Source: DAOPZJ01 sp964587625 (GTDB taxonomy: Bacteria > Bacillota > Clostridia > Oscillospirales > JAKOTC01). From it: a stretch of 64,000 nt of DNA. The notes under the pieces were generated by a model. That model did not search any database and was not told the origin of the DNA. It saw only the letters and a program-made list of their open reading frames with translations. Location of the stretch: contig CAZPLU010000001.1 of the NCBI GenBank assembly GCA_964587625.1, positions 1-64,000 of the forward strand, given 5' to 3'. This document shows, piece after piece, positions 26,912 to 34,438 of the stretch (positions are counted from its first letter, which is position 1; each line of letters opens with the position of its first letter). Position numbers and translations under genes: made by a program.

Positions 26912-27301
26912 CTTGGAGCTGGCAGAAGTGNNNNNNNNNNNNNNNNNNNNNNNNNNNNNNNNNNNNNNNNNNNNNNNNNNNNNNNNNNNNNNNNNNNNNN
27001 NNNNNNNNNNNNNNNNNNNNNNNNNNNNNNTCAAGCGTCGGCAAGCCGACGCTCGGAACACCCGACCTGCTGATTACGAATCTGCGGGGTCTGCGTCAGC
27101 AGACCTTCTCTACACGACTGAGCAAACGCCGTCCCCGAAAAAGGGGGCGGCGTTGTTTTTTGGAGCTGGCAGAAGTGTCAAGCGTCGGCAAGCCGACGCT
27201 CGGAACACCCGACCTGCTGATTACGAATCTGCAGGGTCTGCGTCAGCAGACCTTCTCTACACGACTGAGCAAACGCCGCCCCCGTAAAAGGGGGCGGCGT
27301 T
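26912..27301 (-). repeat. Tandem tRNA-Thr-derived units interrupted by hairpins
   Basis: Read on the minus strand, two units (one broken by the assembly gap) share the 3' acceptor strand, TPsiC-arm and anticodon-arm sequences of the intact tRNA-Thr at 27308-27383. Each has a hairpin inside the T arm (AGCGTCGGCAAGCCGACGCT, 27034-27053 and 27181-27200) and another between D and anticodon arms (GGTCTGC/GCAGACC, 27088-27105 and 27235-27252). The 5' acceptor strand is replaced by a GC-rich hairpin (27125-27154 and 27272-27301) that looks like a plus-strand terminator. The period is about 147 bp. They cannot fold as normal tRNAs. Confidence 0.7.
26931..27030. other. Assembly gap (100 N)
   Basis: A run of exactly 100 N, the usual placeholder for a gap of unknown size, falls inside the first tRNA-derived repeat unit. 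Confidence 0.99.
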
Positions 27302-27307
27302 GTTTTT

Positions 27308-27383
27308 TGGAGCTGGCAAGGTGACTCGAACACCCGACCTGCTGATTACGAATCAGCTGCTCTACCAACTGAGCTATGCCAGC
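27308..27383 (-). tRNA. tRNA-Thr (anticodon CGU)
   Basis: On the minus strand the cloverleaf is complete: acceptor GCTGGCA/TGCCAGC, D arm GCTC...GAGC, anticodon stem GCTGA/TCAGC with loop TTCGTAA (anticodon CGT), variable AGGTC, T arm GGGTGTTCGAGTCACC, discriminator T and encoded CCA (27308-27310). It would read the Thr codon ACG. Confidence 0.93.
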
Positions 27384-27439
27384 GTCTTTTATATAATAAC
27401 CGGCTTGCCGGTTATGTTTTACTTATGTGTCTCCTTATA

Positions 27440-27510
27440 TCGACTGCTGATTACGAATCTGCGGGGTCTGCGTCGGCAGACCTTCTCTACACAACTGAGC
27501 TATGCCAGCA
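27440..27510 (-). pseudogene. tRNA-Thr fragment with a hairpin insertion
   Basis: On the minus strand GCTGGCATAGCTCAGTTG, the 5' acceptor strand and D arm of tRNA-Thr, is followed by GTAGAG, the inserted hairpin GGTCTGC/GCAGACC (27465-27482) and then the anticodon arm ATTCGTAATCAGCAG. The T arm and 3' acceptor strand are missing. This copy keeps the half that the upstream repeat units lack. Confidence 0.7.
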
Positions 27511-27654
27511 ATTTTTTAAACCGCTTTCACAGGCGAACTTCACCGGCAAACGCGCATTATTTTATCATGTCCCGATTTTTTTGTCAACTGCGATTTTAAT
27601 TAAAAATATCATTATAAAATTTTAAAAATGTTTTAAATATTTTGCGAAAACCGC

Positions 27655-27683
27655 TTGACAAATCCGTGTTACATCGGTAACAT
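27655..27683 (+). promoter_or_regulatory. blaI-like promoter
   Basis: TTGACA at 27655-27660 and TAACAT at 27678-27683 with 17-base spacing. Confidence 0.65.
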
Positions 27684-27704
27684 ATATATAGTTACAGTTG
27701 TAAC
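27667..27704. promoter_or_regulatory. Two BlaI/MecI-type operator palindromes
   Basis: TGTTACATCGGTAACA (27667-27682) and GTTACAGTTGTAAC (27691-27704) are perfect palindromes with the TTACA/TGTAA half-sites typical of BlaI/MecI boxes. The first covers the -10 region, so binding of the adjacent repressor would block the promoter (autoregulation). Confidence 0.75.
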
Positions 27705-27740
27705 GCTGAAATCAAATAAAAAACAAAGGGGAAATGCCGC

Positions 27741-28130
27741 ATGAATGGTCAATCGCCGAAAATCACCGAATCCGAGGCCGAGGTCATGAAAATTCTTTGG
27801 GTTGCTAAAAAACCCCTGCCCGTCTCGGTTTTGACCGAGGAACTCTCTAAAAAATGCGGCTGGGAGTCCTCCACGACCCGCACGCTGCTGCGCCGCCTGT
27901 GTCAAAAAGGCGCGGTGAACACCGAAAAAAGAGAGGTTTTTTATTATTCGCCCGCCGTCACCGAGCGGGAATATAACCTTGCCAACACGCAGCGGCTGAT
28001 CGACCGGCTTTATGCCGGCAGCGTAAAAGACCTTGTGGCCGCGCTGCTTTCGCAAAAGAAACTGGACGACGGGGATATCGCCGAACTGCGCGAAATGTTC
28101 GGGGCGGATAAACCGGAGGACGAGAAATGA
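27741..28130 (+). CDS. BlaI/MecI/CopY-family repressor
   Basis: A 129-residue winged-helix repressor. The start ITESEAEVMKILWVAKKPLP, the recognition helix region ESSTTRTLLRRLCQKGAV and the beta wing VNTEKREVFYYSPAV are characteristic of BlaI/MecI, including the region where the BlaR-dependent protease cuts. The C-terminal dimerisation helices follow. Family length is about 120-130 residues. Its stop overlaps the ATG of the BlaR1 fusion (ATGA), the canonical two-gene sensor-repressor arrangement. No beta-lactamase gene lies in this window, so the regulon may be other than resistance. Confidence 0.93.
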   Translation: MNGQSPKITESEAEVMKILWVAKKPLPVSVLTEELSKKCGWESSTTRTLLRRLCQKGAVNTEKREVFYYSPAVTEREYNLANTQRLIDRLYAGSVKDLVAALLSQKKLDDGDIAELREMFGADKPEDEK

Positions 28131-30664
28131 ACGATTTATTATTGCTGCTGCTATCCCTTTCGCTGTCGGGGACGGTCATCGCCGGGCTGTGTTTTGCGGT
28201 CAAGGCGATCTGGGGGAAAAAGCTCCCGAAGTCGGCGCTGTATTATCTGTGGCTGATCGCGTTGGTTCGGCTGGCGCTGCCGTTTTCGTTCGAGGGCGCG
28301 CTGCTGAACAGGATTTATGAGGGCGACTTGAAAACGGCTTCTGCGGTTTCGTCGTATCAACCTGTTACGCAAACCACCTCGGAGCAGACGGACTTTTCGG
28401 CTCCCGCAACTTCAGAAACGAATCCGGCGCAGATTGCGGAGACCGTTTCGTCGCTTGAAACCGTTTCGGTTCATACCGCTGCGGCTGTTTCCGCCGAATC
28501 TCCGGTGATGGCGGAAACCGATGCAACGTCGACGAAACCGTTTGATTTCGGAGTTTTGTTTTTATGCCTTTGGGCGGCCGGTTTTGCGGCGTTCTGCGCG
28601 TTTGCGCTGACGAGTTATTACAGGTTTGCCGTGAAATTGAAACAATACAACCGGCCGGCGGATGAAAATGTGCTTGAGATTGTAAAGCAACTCGGCCGCA
28701 AAGTGAAAATCTGTCAAAATCCGCTCGCCAAAACGCCGATGCTGATCGGAATATTTAAGCCGACTATTATATTGCCCGATGTTGTTTATGCGAACGATGA
28801 ATTGAAGGGAGCGCTGATGCACGAATTGACCCACAAGCGCCGCCATGATCTGTTATACAAATGGTTCGCGCTGTTTGTCAACGCGGCGCACTGGTTCAAT
28901 CCCATCGTATGGCTGATTCGCCGCGAAGTGGGCCGCGCCTGCGAGCTCTCCTGTGATGAGACCGTGATCAAAAACCTGCAAGCAAACGAAAAACGGACCT
29001 ACGGCGAAACGCTGATCAACCTCGCCGCGGCTCACCGCTATCCCGCGGGCGTGGTCGCAACCACGCTCTGCGAGGAAAAACAGACCCTGAAAGAAAGGTT
29101 GAGTGCGATTATGACTTATCACAAAAAGGGGCTTTGGAACAAGGTTTTGAGTTGTGTATTGATTGTGGCCGTCGCAGCGACAGGTACGCTTTTGGGCGCC
29201 TGCGGAAAAATCGCAACCTCGCTGCCGAGTGAGCTTCTCGCATCCAATGCCAACTATCCCGAAACCGTTAATATTCTTGCGCCCGATTTTTTCAAAGATA
29301 CCGGAGTGGCGAACGCTGATGAATCCAAGCAGCAATGGCTGGACGAGATGTCGCAGCGGTATGGCGTCGATATTCACATCTTCACGAATTTAAACGAGGC
29401 CTTGAACAGCATCAGTTCTTCTGCTTCGACACCCAGAAAATTTGTAGGCTTGACTTCAATCAAAGCATCCTATAGTTTTAAATACCGTATCACAGACGGC
29501 TCCTATATTCCTCTGGACGGCTATCTTGCAGACAATCCGGTCTGGAACGCCCTGCCCGAGGACTTCAAATCCCTTTTTGAAGTCGACGGCCACATCTATG
29601 CGATTCCGGCTTCTGTCTCCGAAGGGGTACAAAAAGCCCGTGCCATTCATGACGAAGCGCTGCAGAAAACCGGAACCATAACCGATCTTAAATCATTTCT
29701 CGCTTTCGCTGAGGCCTACAAAAAGATAACGGGAAACTCCATCGGCCGTTTTTCCGATTTGTCGGAAGTGACAGATATTCTGAACGCAATCGGACTTTAC
29801 CTCGGAACCGACAAAGACGTTCCGTTCAGTTATGACCCTTCGGCGGATTGTTATGTGGACTGGCTGACGAAACCCACCGCCGTTGAAGCGCTGGAATTTT
29901 TGCGTGAATTAAATAATAATAAGCCGATGAGTTTAAAGAATGCGGAGGAAATCGCGGAATTATTCGATTACGGCAATTTGGCTTCGAAATATGTTCCTTA
30001 TTATGATTATAAAAACTGTACCGAACTACTCACCCTGAATCCCGAATACCCGCAGGTTGTGTCCACCGAAACAATCGGTTTCGCCATGTTAAAAGATACC
30101 CCGCAGCCGCAAGAGACCATCAATCTCTTAGTTGACATACTGTTCGGTTCGGAGCAAAGCTACCTCGATTGCTGGCTGGGTTCGGACAATTATATCCTGA
30201 ACAGCGACGGTACACTCACCATTAAGATGGGGCAGGATTCCGAAGGCAATGCCGTACCCCCCTGCATACCGAATTTAACGGGCGGCCTTTTCGAACTCTT
30301 CCCCTTTTCGGACGCGAATATTACATACAGTCATAGCGGTGACGACATCGCCGATGCCGATGCCAAAAATAAAGCGCGTTTAAAGATGTTCAATGATTCA
30401 TTGGAAAATGGGTCGCTCGTCAAAATCCCGCCGGAGTATCAAGTAATCCAATCGGCAACTTACGACGCAAATGCGGGTGATGTTGCCGGCGCATATTACT
30501 GGTGTCTGCGTGGAACAATCTATTTTCCTGACATAGATCCCGATAAAACGGTGCAGCAGCTTGTGGATGAGTACAAAGCGGCCATGCTCGCCCTCGGCGG
30601 TAATGCCATGCTCGACGAGATGAACGCCGCCATCGGCAAAAAAACGGCGTATTATTACGGGTAA
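28127..30664 (+). CDS. BlaR1-type M56 metallopeptidase fused to a solute-binding domain
   Basis: An 845-residue fusion. Residues 4-60 hold two membrane helices, 70-137 a Ser/Thr-rich linker, 142-163 a third helix, and ~170-330 the M56 peptidase domain with zinc motif HELTHKRRHD (His232, Glu233, His236) and the downstream ACELSCDE. A fourth hydrophobic segment (340-358) ends in LLGAC, a lipobox-like site (Cys359). Residues 360-845 are a complete extracellular solute-binding domain, paralogous to the lipoprotein at 6899-8449, in the place where BlaR1 has its penicillin sensor. The likely role is to sense a bound ligand outside the cell and inactivate the upstream BlaI-type repressor by proteolysis; the ligand is unknown. 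The frame is continuous through the junction. Confidence 0.88.
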   Translation: MNDLLLLLLSLSLSGTVIAGLCFAVKAIWGKKLPKSALYYLWLIALVRLALPFSFEGALLNRIYEGDLKTASAVSSYQPVTQTTSEQTDFSAPATSETNPAQIAETVSSLETVSVHTAAAVSAESPVMAETDATSTKPFDFGVLFLCLWAAGFAAFCAFALTSYYRFAVKLKQYNRPADENVLEIVKQLGRKVKICQNPLAKTPMLIGIFKPTIILPDVVYANDELKGALMHELTHKRRHDLLYKWFALFVNAAHWFNPIVWLIRREVGRACELSCDETVIKNLQANEKRTYGETLINLAAAHRYPAGVVATTLCEEKQTLKERLSAIMTYHKKGLWNKVLSCVLIVAVAATGTLLGACGKIATSLPSELLASNANYPETVNILAPDFFKDTGVANADESKQQWLDEMSQRYGVDIHIFTNLNEALNSISSSASTPRKFVGLTSIKASYSFKYRITDGSYIPLDGYLADNPVWNALPEDFKSLFEVDGHIYAIPASVSEGVQKARAIHDEALQKTGTITDLKSFLAFAEAYKKITGNSIGRFSDLSEVTDILNAIGLYLGTDKDVPFSYDPSADCYVDWLTKPTAVEALEFLRELNNNKPMSLKNAEEIAELFDYGNLASKYVPYYDYKNCTELLTLNPEYPQVVSTETIGFAMLKDTPQPQETINLLVDILFGSEQSYLDCWLGSDNYILNSDGTLTIKMGQDSEGNAVPPCIPNLTGGLFELFPFSDANITYSHSGDDIADADAKNKARLKMFNDSLENGSLVKIPPEYQVIQSATYDANAGDVAGAYYWCLRGTIYFPDIDPDKTVQQLVDEYKAAMLALGGNAMLDEMNAAIGKKTAYYYG

Positions 30665-31064
30665 CCTGCCTTTCTTCCCGCCATCCAATTCTGCTCTTCG
30701 TGCGGGAATGGAATTTCGGGCTTGCGAAGCGGATGTGGTGGTTAATCGCCCCCCAATTCCATTTGCGGCACGGTGGATTCATCAACGGCTGCGCCGTCGC
30801 CGCGGGAGTAAAAAGGATTCCTTGAGCGGTATAACGCCGCATGTAGCCGCATGCCCTTTGATCTTCACACAACCATCACGGAATCCTCTACCAATTCCCA
30901 TAATAATGTATATAATGAAAATGGTCAGGTTCCGTTCAACCGATAAATCTAACGCAAACAAAAACCCCTGTGTTCCGGATTGGTCGCTTTCTCTGCACGC
31001 AAAAAACTTTGACGGCTCCGGTCGTCGAACAAAATGCGTGCGTTGGCTTTCACGACGCCCACCT
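30665..31064. other. Intergenic stretch without a recognisable gene
   Basis: About 400 bases downstream of the fusion gene. An open frame 30708-31073 on the plus strand has Arg/Pro-rich, non-coding-like composition and no binding site. I see no RNA gene or repeat. Confidence 0.5.
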
Positions 31065-31113
31065 CACCAATGATAAAGCGGACGCTTTTCTTGCGTCCGC
31101 TTTATCATTGGTG
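31065..31113. terminator. Perfect 21-bp hairpin between convergent genes
   Basis: 31065-31085 pairs with 31093-31113 with a 7-base TTTTCTT loop. It lies just after the stop of the leftward gene at 31117 and could end transcription from both sides, although T-runs are weak. Confidence 0.6.
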
Positions 31114-31116
31114 TAT

Positions 31117-32955
31117 TTATAATTGACGAAAACCGTAATACTCCAACATCATCAGCATTGTCCGGCCGTTCGCGCTGGCGTTCGGCAGCCACGGCGTATA
31201 AAACGGGTTGGATTCGTCGTAGCGCTCCATCATGTAATATTCCGGCGTCATGATATATTTCAATTGCGCGTCCAAAATTTTTTTCATCTTTTCGCGCTGC
31301 CCGCTTCGAGAATAATACTTGAACCACTCGAGGTCGGTCCAAGAGCCGTACCAAACCATGTGCCCGTCGCGGAACACCCCGCGGTCGGCCATCAGCCAGG
31401 TCAGACCCGGCCCGAACACGCCGAGTTCGCGGCAGCCGTTTTCCAACCGCCCGGGGATGTCGGTGCTCTCATCAATCAAACCGAGGTTCAAAATCATCGG
31501 AGACACGCCCTCGCGGCGCGGCGCGACGCCTTTTGCAAATTCCGCCTCGCGCTCGGGGTCGTCGTGCGGGTCGACCGGCAACGTAAAATTGCCCTTGTAT
31601 TTGGCGCAGAGATCGTCGATAATCGCTTTCATCACCGCACGGTAGGAGTCGTTTGCCCGTTCGATCTGTTCAAGCCCCTCGGCTTTGAAGTGCTGAAACG
31701 CCGCGATCAGCGCCCGGTAGCAATCGACATTGTAGACGTCGGTCTGACCCCAGCACTGCGCGCCCGGCTGCTCGTAATCGCAGGAGCGCATCGGCGGAAA
31801 CAGTCCGCCGAACAGATTGGGGTTACCATAAGTGGATTTGCGGGTCTGTTCGATCCACTCGACTGCCTTTAAGGCGTTTTTGCGGTATTTTTCGAAATAT
31901 TCGCGGTCGTCGTTGTTAAGCGTGTAGGCGGCGAAGCCGTACAGGCAGCAGCTGGTCACCGACGCCCACGGCACGCCGAAATTGACGATCTGCCCGCTCT
32001 CCTGTTGCAAGATGCCGAAATAGGTGTCCATGACGGGGCGCAGGTATTTTTTGAAATCGCCCGCCTTTGACAACGCCGTGATCACCGGCATCTCTTCGGA
32101 CGGCCAGATCAGCCGCTGCATGCTGCCCTGACGCGGCAAAACATAGTCGTGCCCCTTGGGGACGGCGTAAAACTGAAGCAGCTGGGCGATAAAGTTGGTA
32201 TACGCGGCGCGGGTCTCGGCGTCGTCTGTGTCGGGGACGGTTTTAACGGCCGAGAGCTCGTCCCTCCAAAAACGCTCGGTCTTTTCACACTCGGCGTCAT
32301 AATCAAACTTTGCGGGCGCGTTTTCGCCGAACGCGAAATAAAATTCGCGCTTTTCTTTGGGCGGCACCTTGAAATCGAACCGGAGCATGCCGGCTCCGAC
32401 ATCGGCCGCTTCTTTCCCGTTGACGCTGAACCGGTATTCGCCCTCGTTCAAAACGCCGTCTTTGAAAGCCGCTTGGCTCGGCATGAACAGCCACGGCGCG
32501 CTGTCGGAGAGATAGGGGCTGTAGCCGTCGTCGTCAGAGCCGGTCAAGGTGGTCTCTTTGCCCTTGCGCAGCAGTATGGTCATATGCTCGTCGGCCTCGT
32601 AGCCGGATTGGTTGTCCATCGTGACCTTTACGAAAACGGTCGGGACGCGCTCGATGTCGCAAAAGCACTCCATCTCGAAAAAGCAGCGGTTGGTGCGCCT
32701 TAAAATCGAATGGACCGGGACGCCGTCGGCGCGGGCGCTCTGCTGGGTCTCCTCGCGCGGGAAAGCCGTGGGCGGATCGCCGCGTAAGATCCGGAAGCCG
32801 CAGGATTCGGGCTGCTCCTCCCCGACGCCGTAAATCGTGCCGATGACGACCTTCGCATCGGGCCAAAGGGTGATCAGGCGCTCGCAGAACGGCGGGTGCA
32901 GGTATTTTTTCGCCGTGACGCCGCGCTGCCAGTTGGAAACGTATTTGAAATTCAT
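31117..32955 (-). CDS. Six-hairpin glycosidase-like protein
   Basis: A 612-residue protein. The N-terminal half is beta-rich (PESCGFRILRGDPPTAF, MRLFDFKVPPKEKREFYFAF-like strand) and the C-terminal half is an alpha/alpha toroid with repeats such as QSGQIVNFGVPWASVTSC, DREYFEKYRKNALKAVEWIE, FGPGLTWLMADRGVFRDG and WYGSWTDLEWFKYYSRSG. This layout fits six-hairpin glycosidases (GH78/GH95-like clans), but the CAZy family is not clear to me. No signal peptide. The start is ATG 32955, 6 bases after GGAGGT; upstream in-frame codons lie in the intergenic region. It is divergent from the GH109-like gene. Confidence 0.65.
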   Translation of the reverse strand: MNFKYVSNWQRGVTAKKYLHPPFCERLITLWPDAKVVIGTIYGVGEEQPESCGFRILRGDPPTAFPREETQQSARADGVPVHSILRRTNRCFFEMECFCDIERVPTVFVKVTMDNQSGYEADEHMTILLRKGKETTLTGSDDDGYSPYLSDSAPWLFMPSQAAFKDGVLNEGEYRFSVNGKEAADVGAGMLRFDFKVPPKEKREFYFAFGENAPAKFDYDAECEKTERFWRDELSAVKTVPDTDDAETRAAYTNFIAQLLQFYAVPKGHDYVLPRQGSMQRLIWPSEEMPVITALSKAGDFKKYLRPVMDTYFGILQQESGQIVNFGVPWASVTSCCLYGFAAYTLNNDDREYFEKYRKNALKAVEWIEQTRKSTYGNPNLFGGLFPPMRSCDYEQPGAQCWGQTDVYNVDCYRALIAAFQHFKAEGLEQIERANDSYRAVMKAIIDDLCAKYKGNFTLPVDPHDDPEREAEFAKGVAPRREGVSPMILNLGLIDESTDIPGRLENGCRELGVFGPGLTWLMADRGVFRDGHMVWYGSWTDLEWFKYYSRSGQREKMKKILDAQLKYIMTPEYYMMERYDESNPFYTPWLPNASANGRTMLMMLEYYGFRQL

Positions 32956-33076
32956 AAAAACACCTCCGCTCCGGACGATTATAACAAATGAACACCGGTT
33001 GTGCAACCGTAAATATACGCAGGTAAATTTCGGTGAATTTACCCCCCGCATTTTTTTGATTCCGGTCGCTGCGCCG

Positions 33077-33105
33077 TTGACTTTTCCGGCGTCTTTTGTT
33101 AAAAT
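33077..33105 (+). promoter_or_regulatory. Promoter of the GH109-like gene
   Basis: TTGACT (33077-33082) and TAAAAT (33100-33105) with a 17-base spacer. Confidence 0.7.
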
Positions 33106-33156
33106 GAGCGCAGGTGGGGCATTTGTTTCGCCGAGATTATGATGAGGTGCTTTTTC

Positions 33157-34416
33157 ATGCCGAAATCGGTTAAAAAACCAATGGGGATTGCTGTTGCGGG
33201 GCTGGGTCATAGAGGGATCGGTCTGATGAACCTGATGCTCGATACAATGCCCGACATCGACATCGTCGCTCTGTCGGACCAATATGCCGATCGCGTCGAA
33301 CTGGCGCAAAATGACGTGATGACCAAGCGCAAAAAGAAGGCAAAGGGTTTTATGGACTATCGCGATCTGCTGAAACTGCCCGAAGTCGACGCCTTGATCA
33401 CACCCTCCAACTGGGAGTCGCATTTGCCGATCTGCCTCGACGCGATGAGAGCGGGAAAACCCGTTGCGACCGAAGTCGGCGGCGCCAATTCAATCGAACA
33501 ATGCTGGGATCTGGTCAAGACCTATGAACAGACCCGGGTGCCTGTGATGCTGCTCGAAAACTGCTGCTACGGCGAGACCGAACTGACCATTTTAAACATG
33601 GTCAAAAAGGGCCTGTTCGGCGAACTCATCCATGCCGAGGGCGGTTATCGCCACGATTTGCGCGAACAAGTCGCGCTCGGAAATGAACTCAGGCACTACC
33701 GCCTGAACAACTATAAACACCGCAACGGCGAGGTCTATCCGACCCACGAACTCGGTCCGATCGCCAAATGGCTCTCGATCAACCGCGGCAATCGCATGCT
33801 CTCTTTGGCATCCTTTTCCTCAAAATCCCGCGGAATCAATGAATGGATTCGGAAAAATCGCGGAAATGATTTTGAAAATGCCGAATATACTTTTGCGTTG
33901 GGCGATGTGATCACCACCGTCATCAAATGCGCCCACGGCGAAACCATTGTGCTGACCCATGACACCTCTCTGCCCCGCCCCTATTCGCGCGCGAATCTCC
34001 TGCAGGGGACAAAGGGCATCTGGATGGAGGACAAAAACAGCGTCTTTTTCGACGGTATCAGCCCCAAAGAGGGCTGGGATCACAAGTGGGAATGCCTCGA
34101 GGACTATTACGACCGCTACCGTCACCCGCTGTGGAACTGGTTTTACAAACACGGCGTCGAAGGCGGGCACGGCGGCATGGACTATCTCGTGTTGCGCGCC
34201 TTCATCGAGTCGATTCAAAATGGCGTGAACACCCCGATCGACGTCTATGATACGGCGGCTTGGATGGCCATTACCTGTTTGTCCGAGGACTCAATCGCAA
34301 TGGGCGGTCAGCAGGTTCCGATCCCCGACTTCACCAACGGCAAGTGGATTGACCGCGAGCCGCCGGTATTGGGAAAATATTGCCTCGACGAAATCTGCGA
34401 AATCCATACGGATTAA
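33157..34416 (+). CDS. Gfo/Idh/MocA protein of the GH109 (NAD-dependent glycosidase) type
   Basis: A 419-residue NAD-binding protein: Rossmann GIAVAGLGHRGIGL at the start, then a C-terminal alpha/beta domain. Blocks MLLENCCYGETELTILNMVK, the YPTHELGPIAKWLSINRGNR loop (Tyr and His as in the GH109 active site) and HDTSLPRPYSRANLLQGTKG closely follow GH109 alpha-N-acetylgalactosaminidases, which use transient NAD oxidation to cleave GalNAc or related residues. Activity on GalNAc is inference. No signal peptide, unlike many GH109 enzymes. The ATG at 33157 follows GAGGTG by 7 bases. A link to mucin-type glycans fits the fucosidases elsewhere in the window. Confidence 0.8.
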   Translation: MPKSVKKPMGIAVAGLGHRGIGLMNLMLDTMPDIDIVALSDQYADRVELAQNDVMTKRKKKAKGFMDYRDLLKLPEVDALITPSNWESHLPICLDAMRAGKPVATEVGGANSIEQCWDLVKTYEQTRVPVMLLENCCYGETELTILNMVKKGLFGELIHAEGGYRHDLREQVALGNELRHYRLNNYKHRNGEVYPTHELGPIAKWLSINRGNRMLSLASFSSKSRGINEWIRKNRGNDFENAEYTFALGDVITTVIKCAHGETIVLTHDTSLPRPYSRANLLQGTKGIWMEDKNSVFFDGISPKEGWDHKWECLEDYYDRYRHPLWNWFYKHGVEGGHGGMDYLVLRAFIESIQNGVNTPIDVYDTAAWMAITCLSEDSIAMGGQQVPIPDFTNGKWIDREPPVLGKYCLDEICEIHTD

Positions 34417-34438
34417 CCCGCTGAGAGGAGGTGTTTCG

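Noticed and set aside
27031..27301. Possible CRISPR array
   Set aside because: Units are ~147 bp, consist of tRNA-Thr sequence and hairpins, and have no variable spacers or cas genes.
26859..27599. Long plus-strand frames across the N gap and through the tRNA region
   Set aside because: They are translations of tRNA-derived repeats and unknown bases, with no binding site; similar tRNA-antisense frames are a known annotation artefact.
28127..30664. Beta-lactam resistance locus
   Set aside because: Repressor and M56 domain match BlaI/BlaR1, but the sensor is not penicillin-binding and no beta-lactamase gene is present in the window.
30708..31073. 121-codon plus-strand frame downstream of the BlaR1 fusion
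   Set aside because: Composition is non-coding-like, no start context, and its end runs into the terminator hairpin at 31065.
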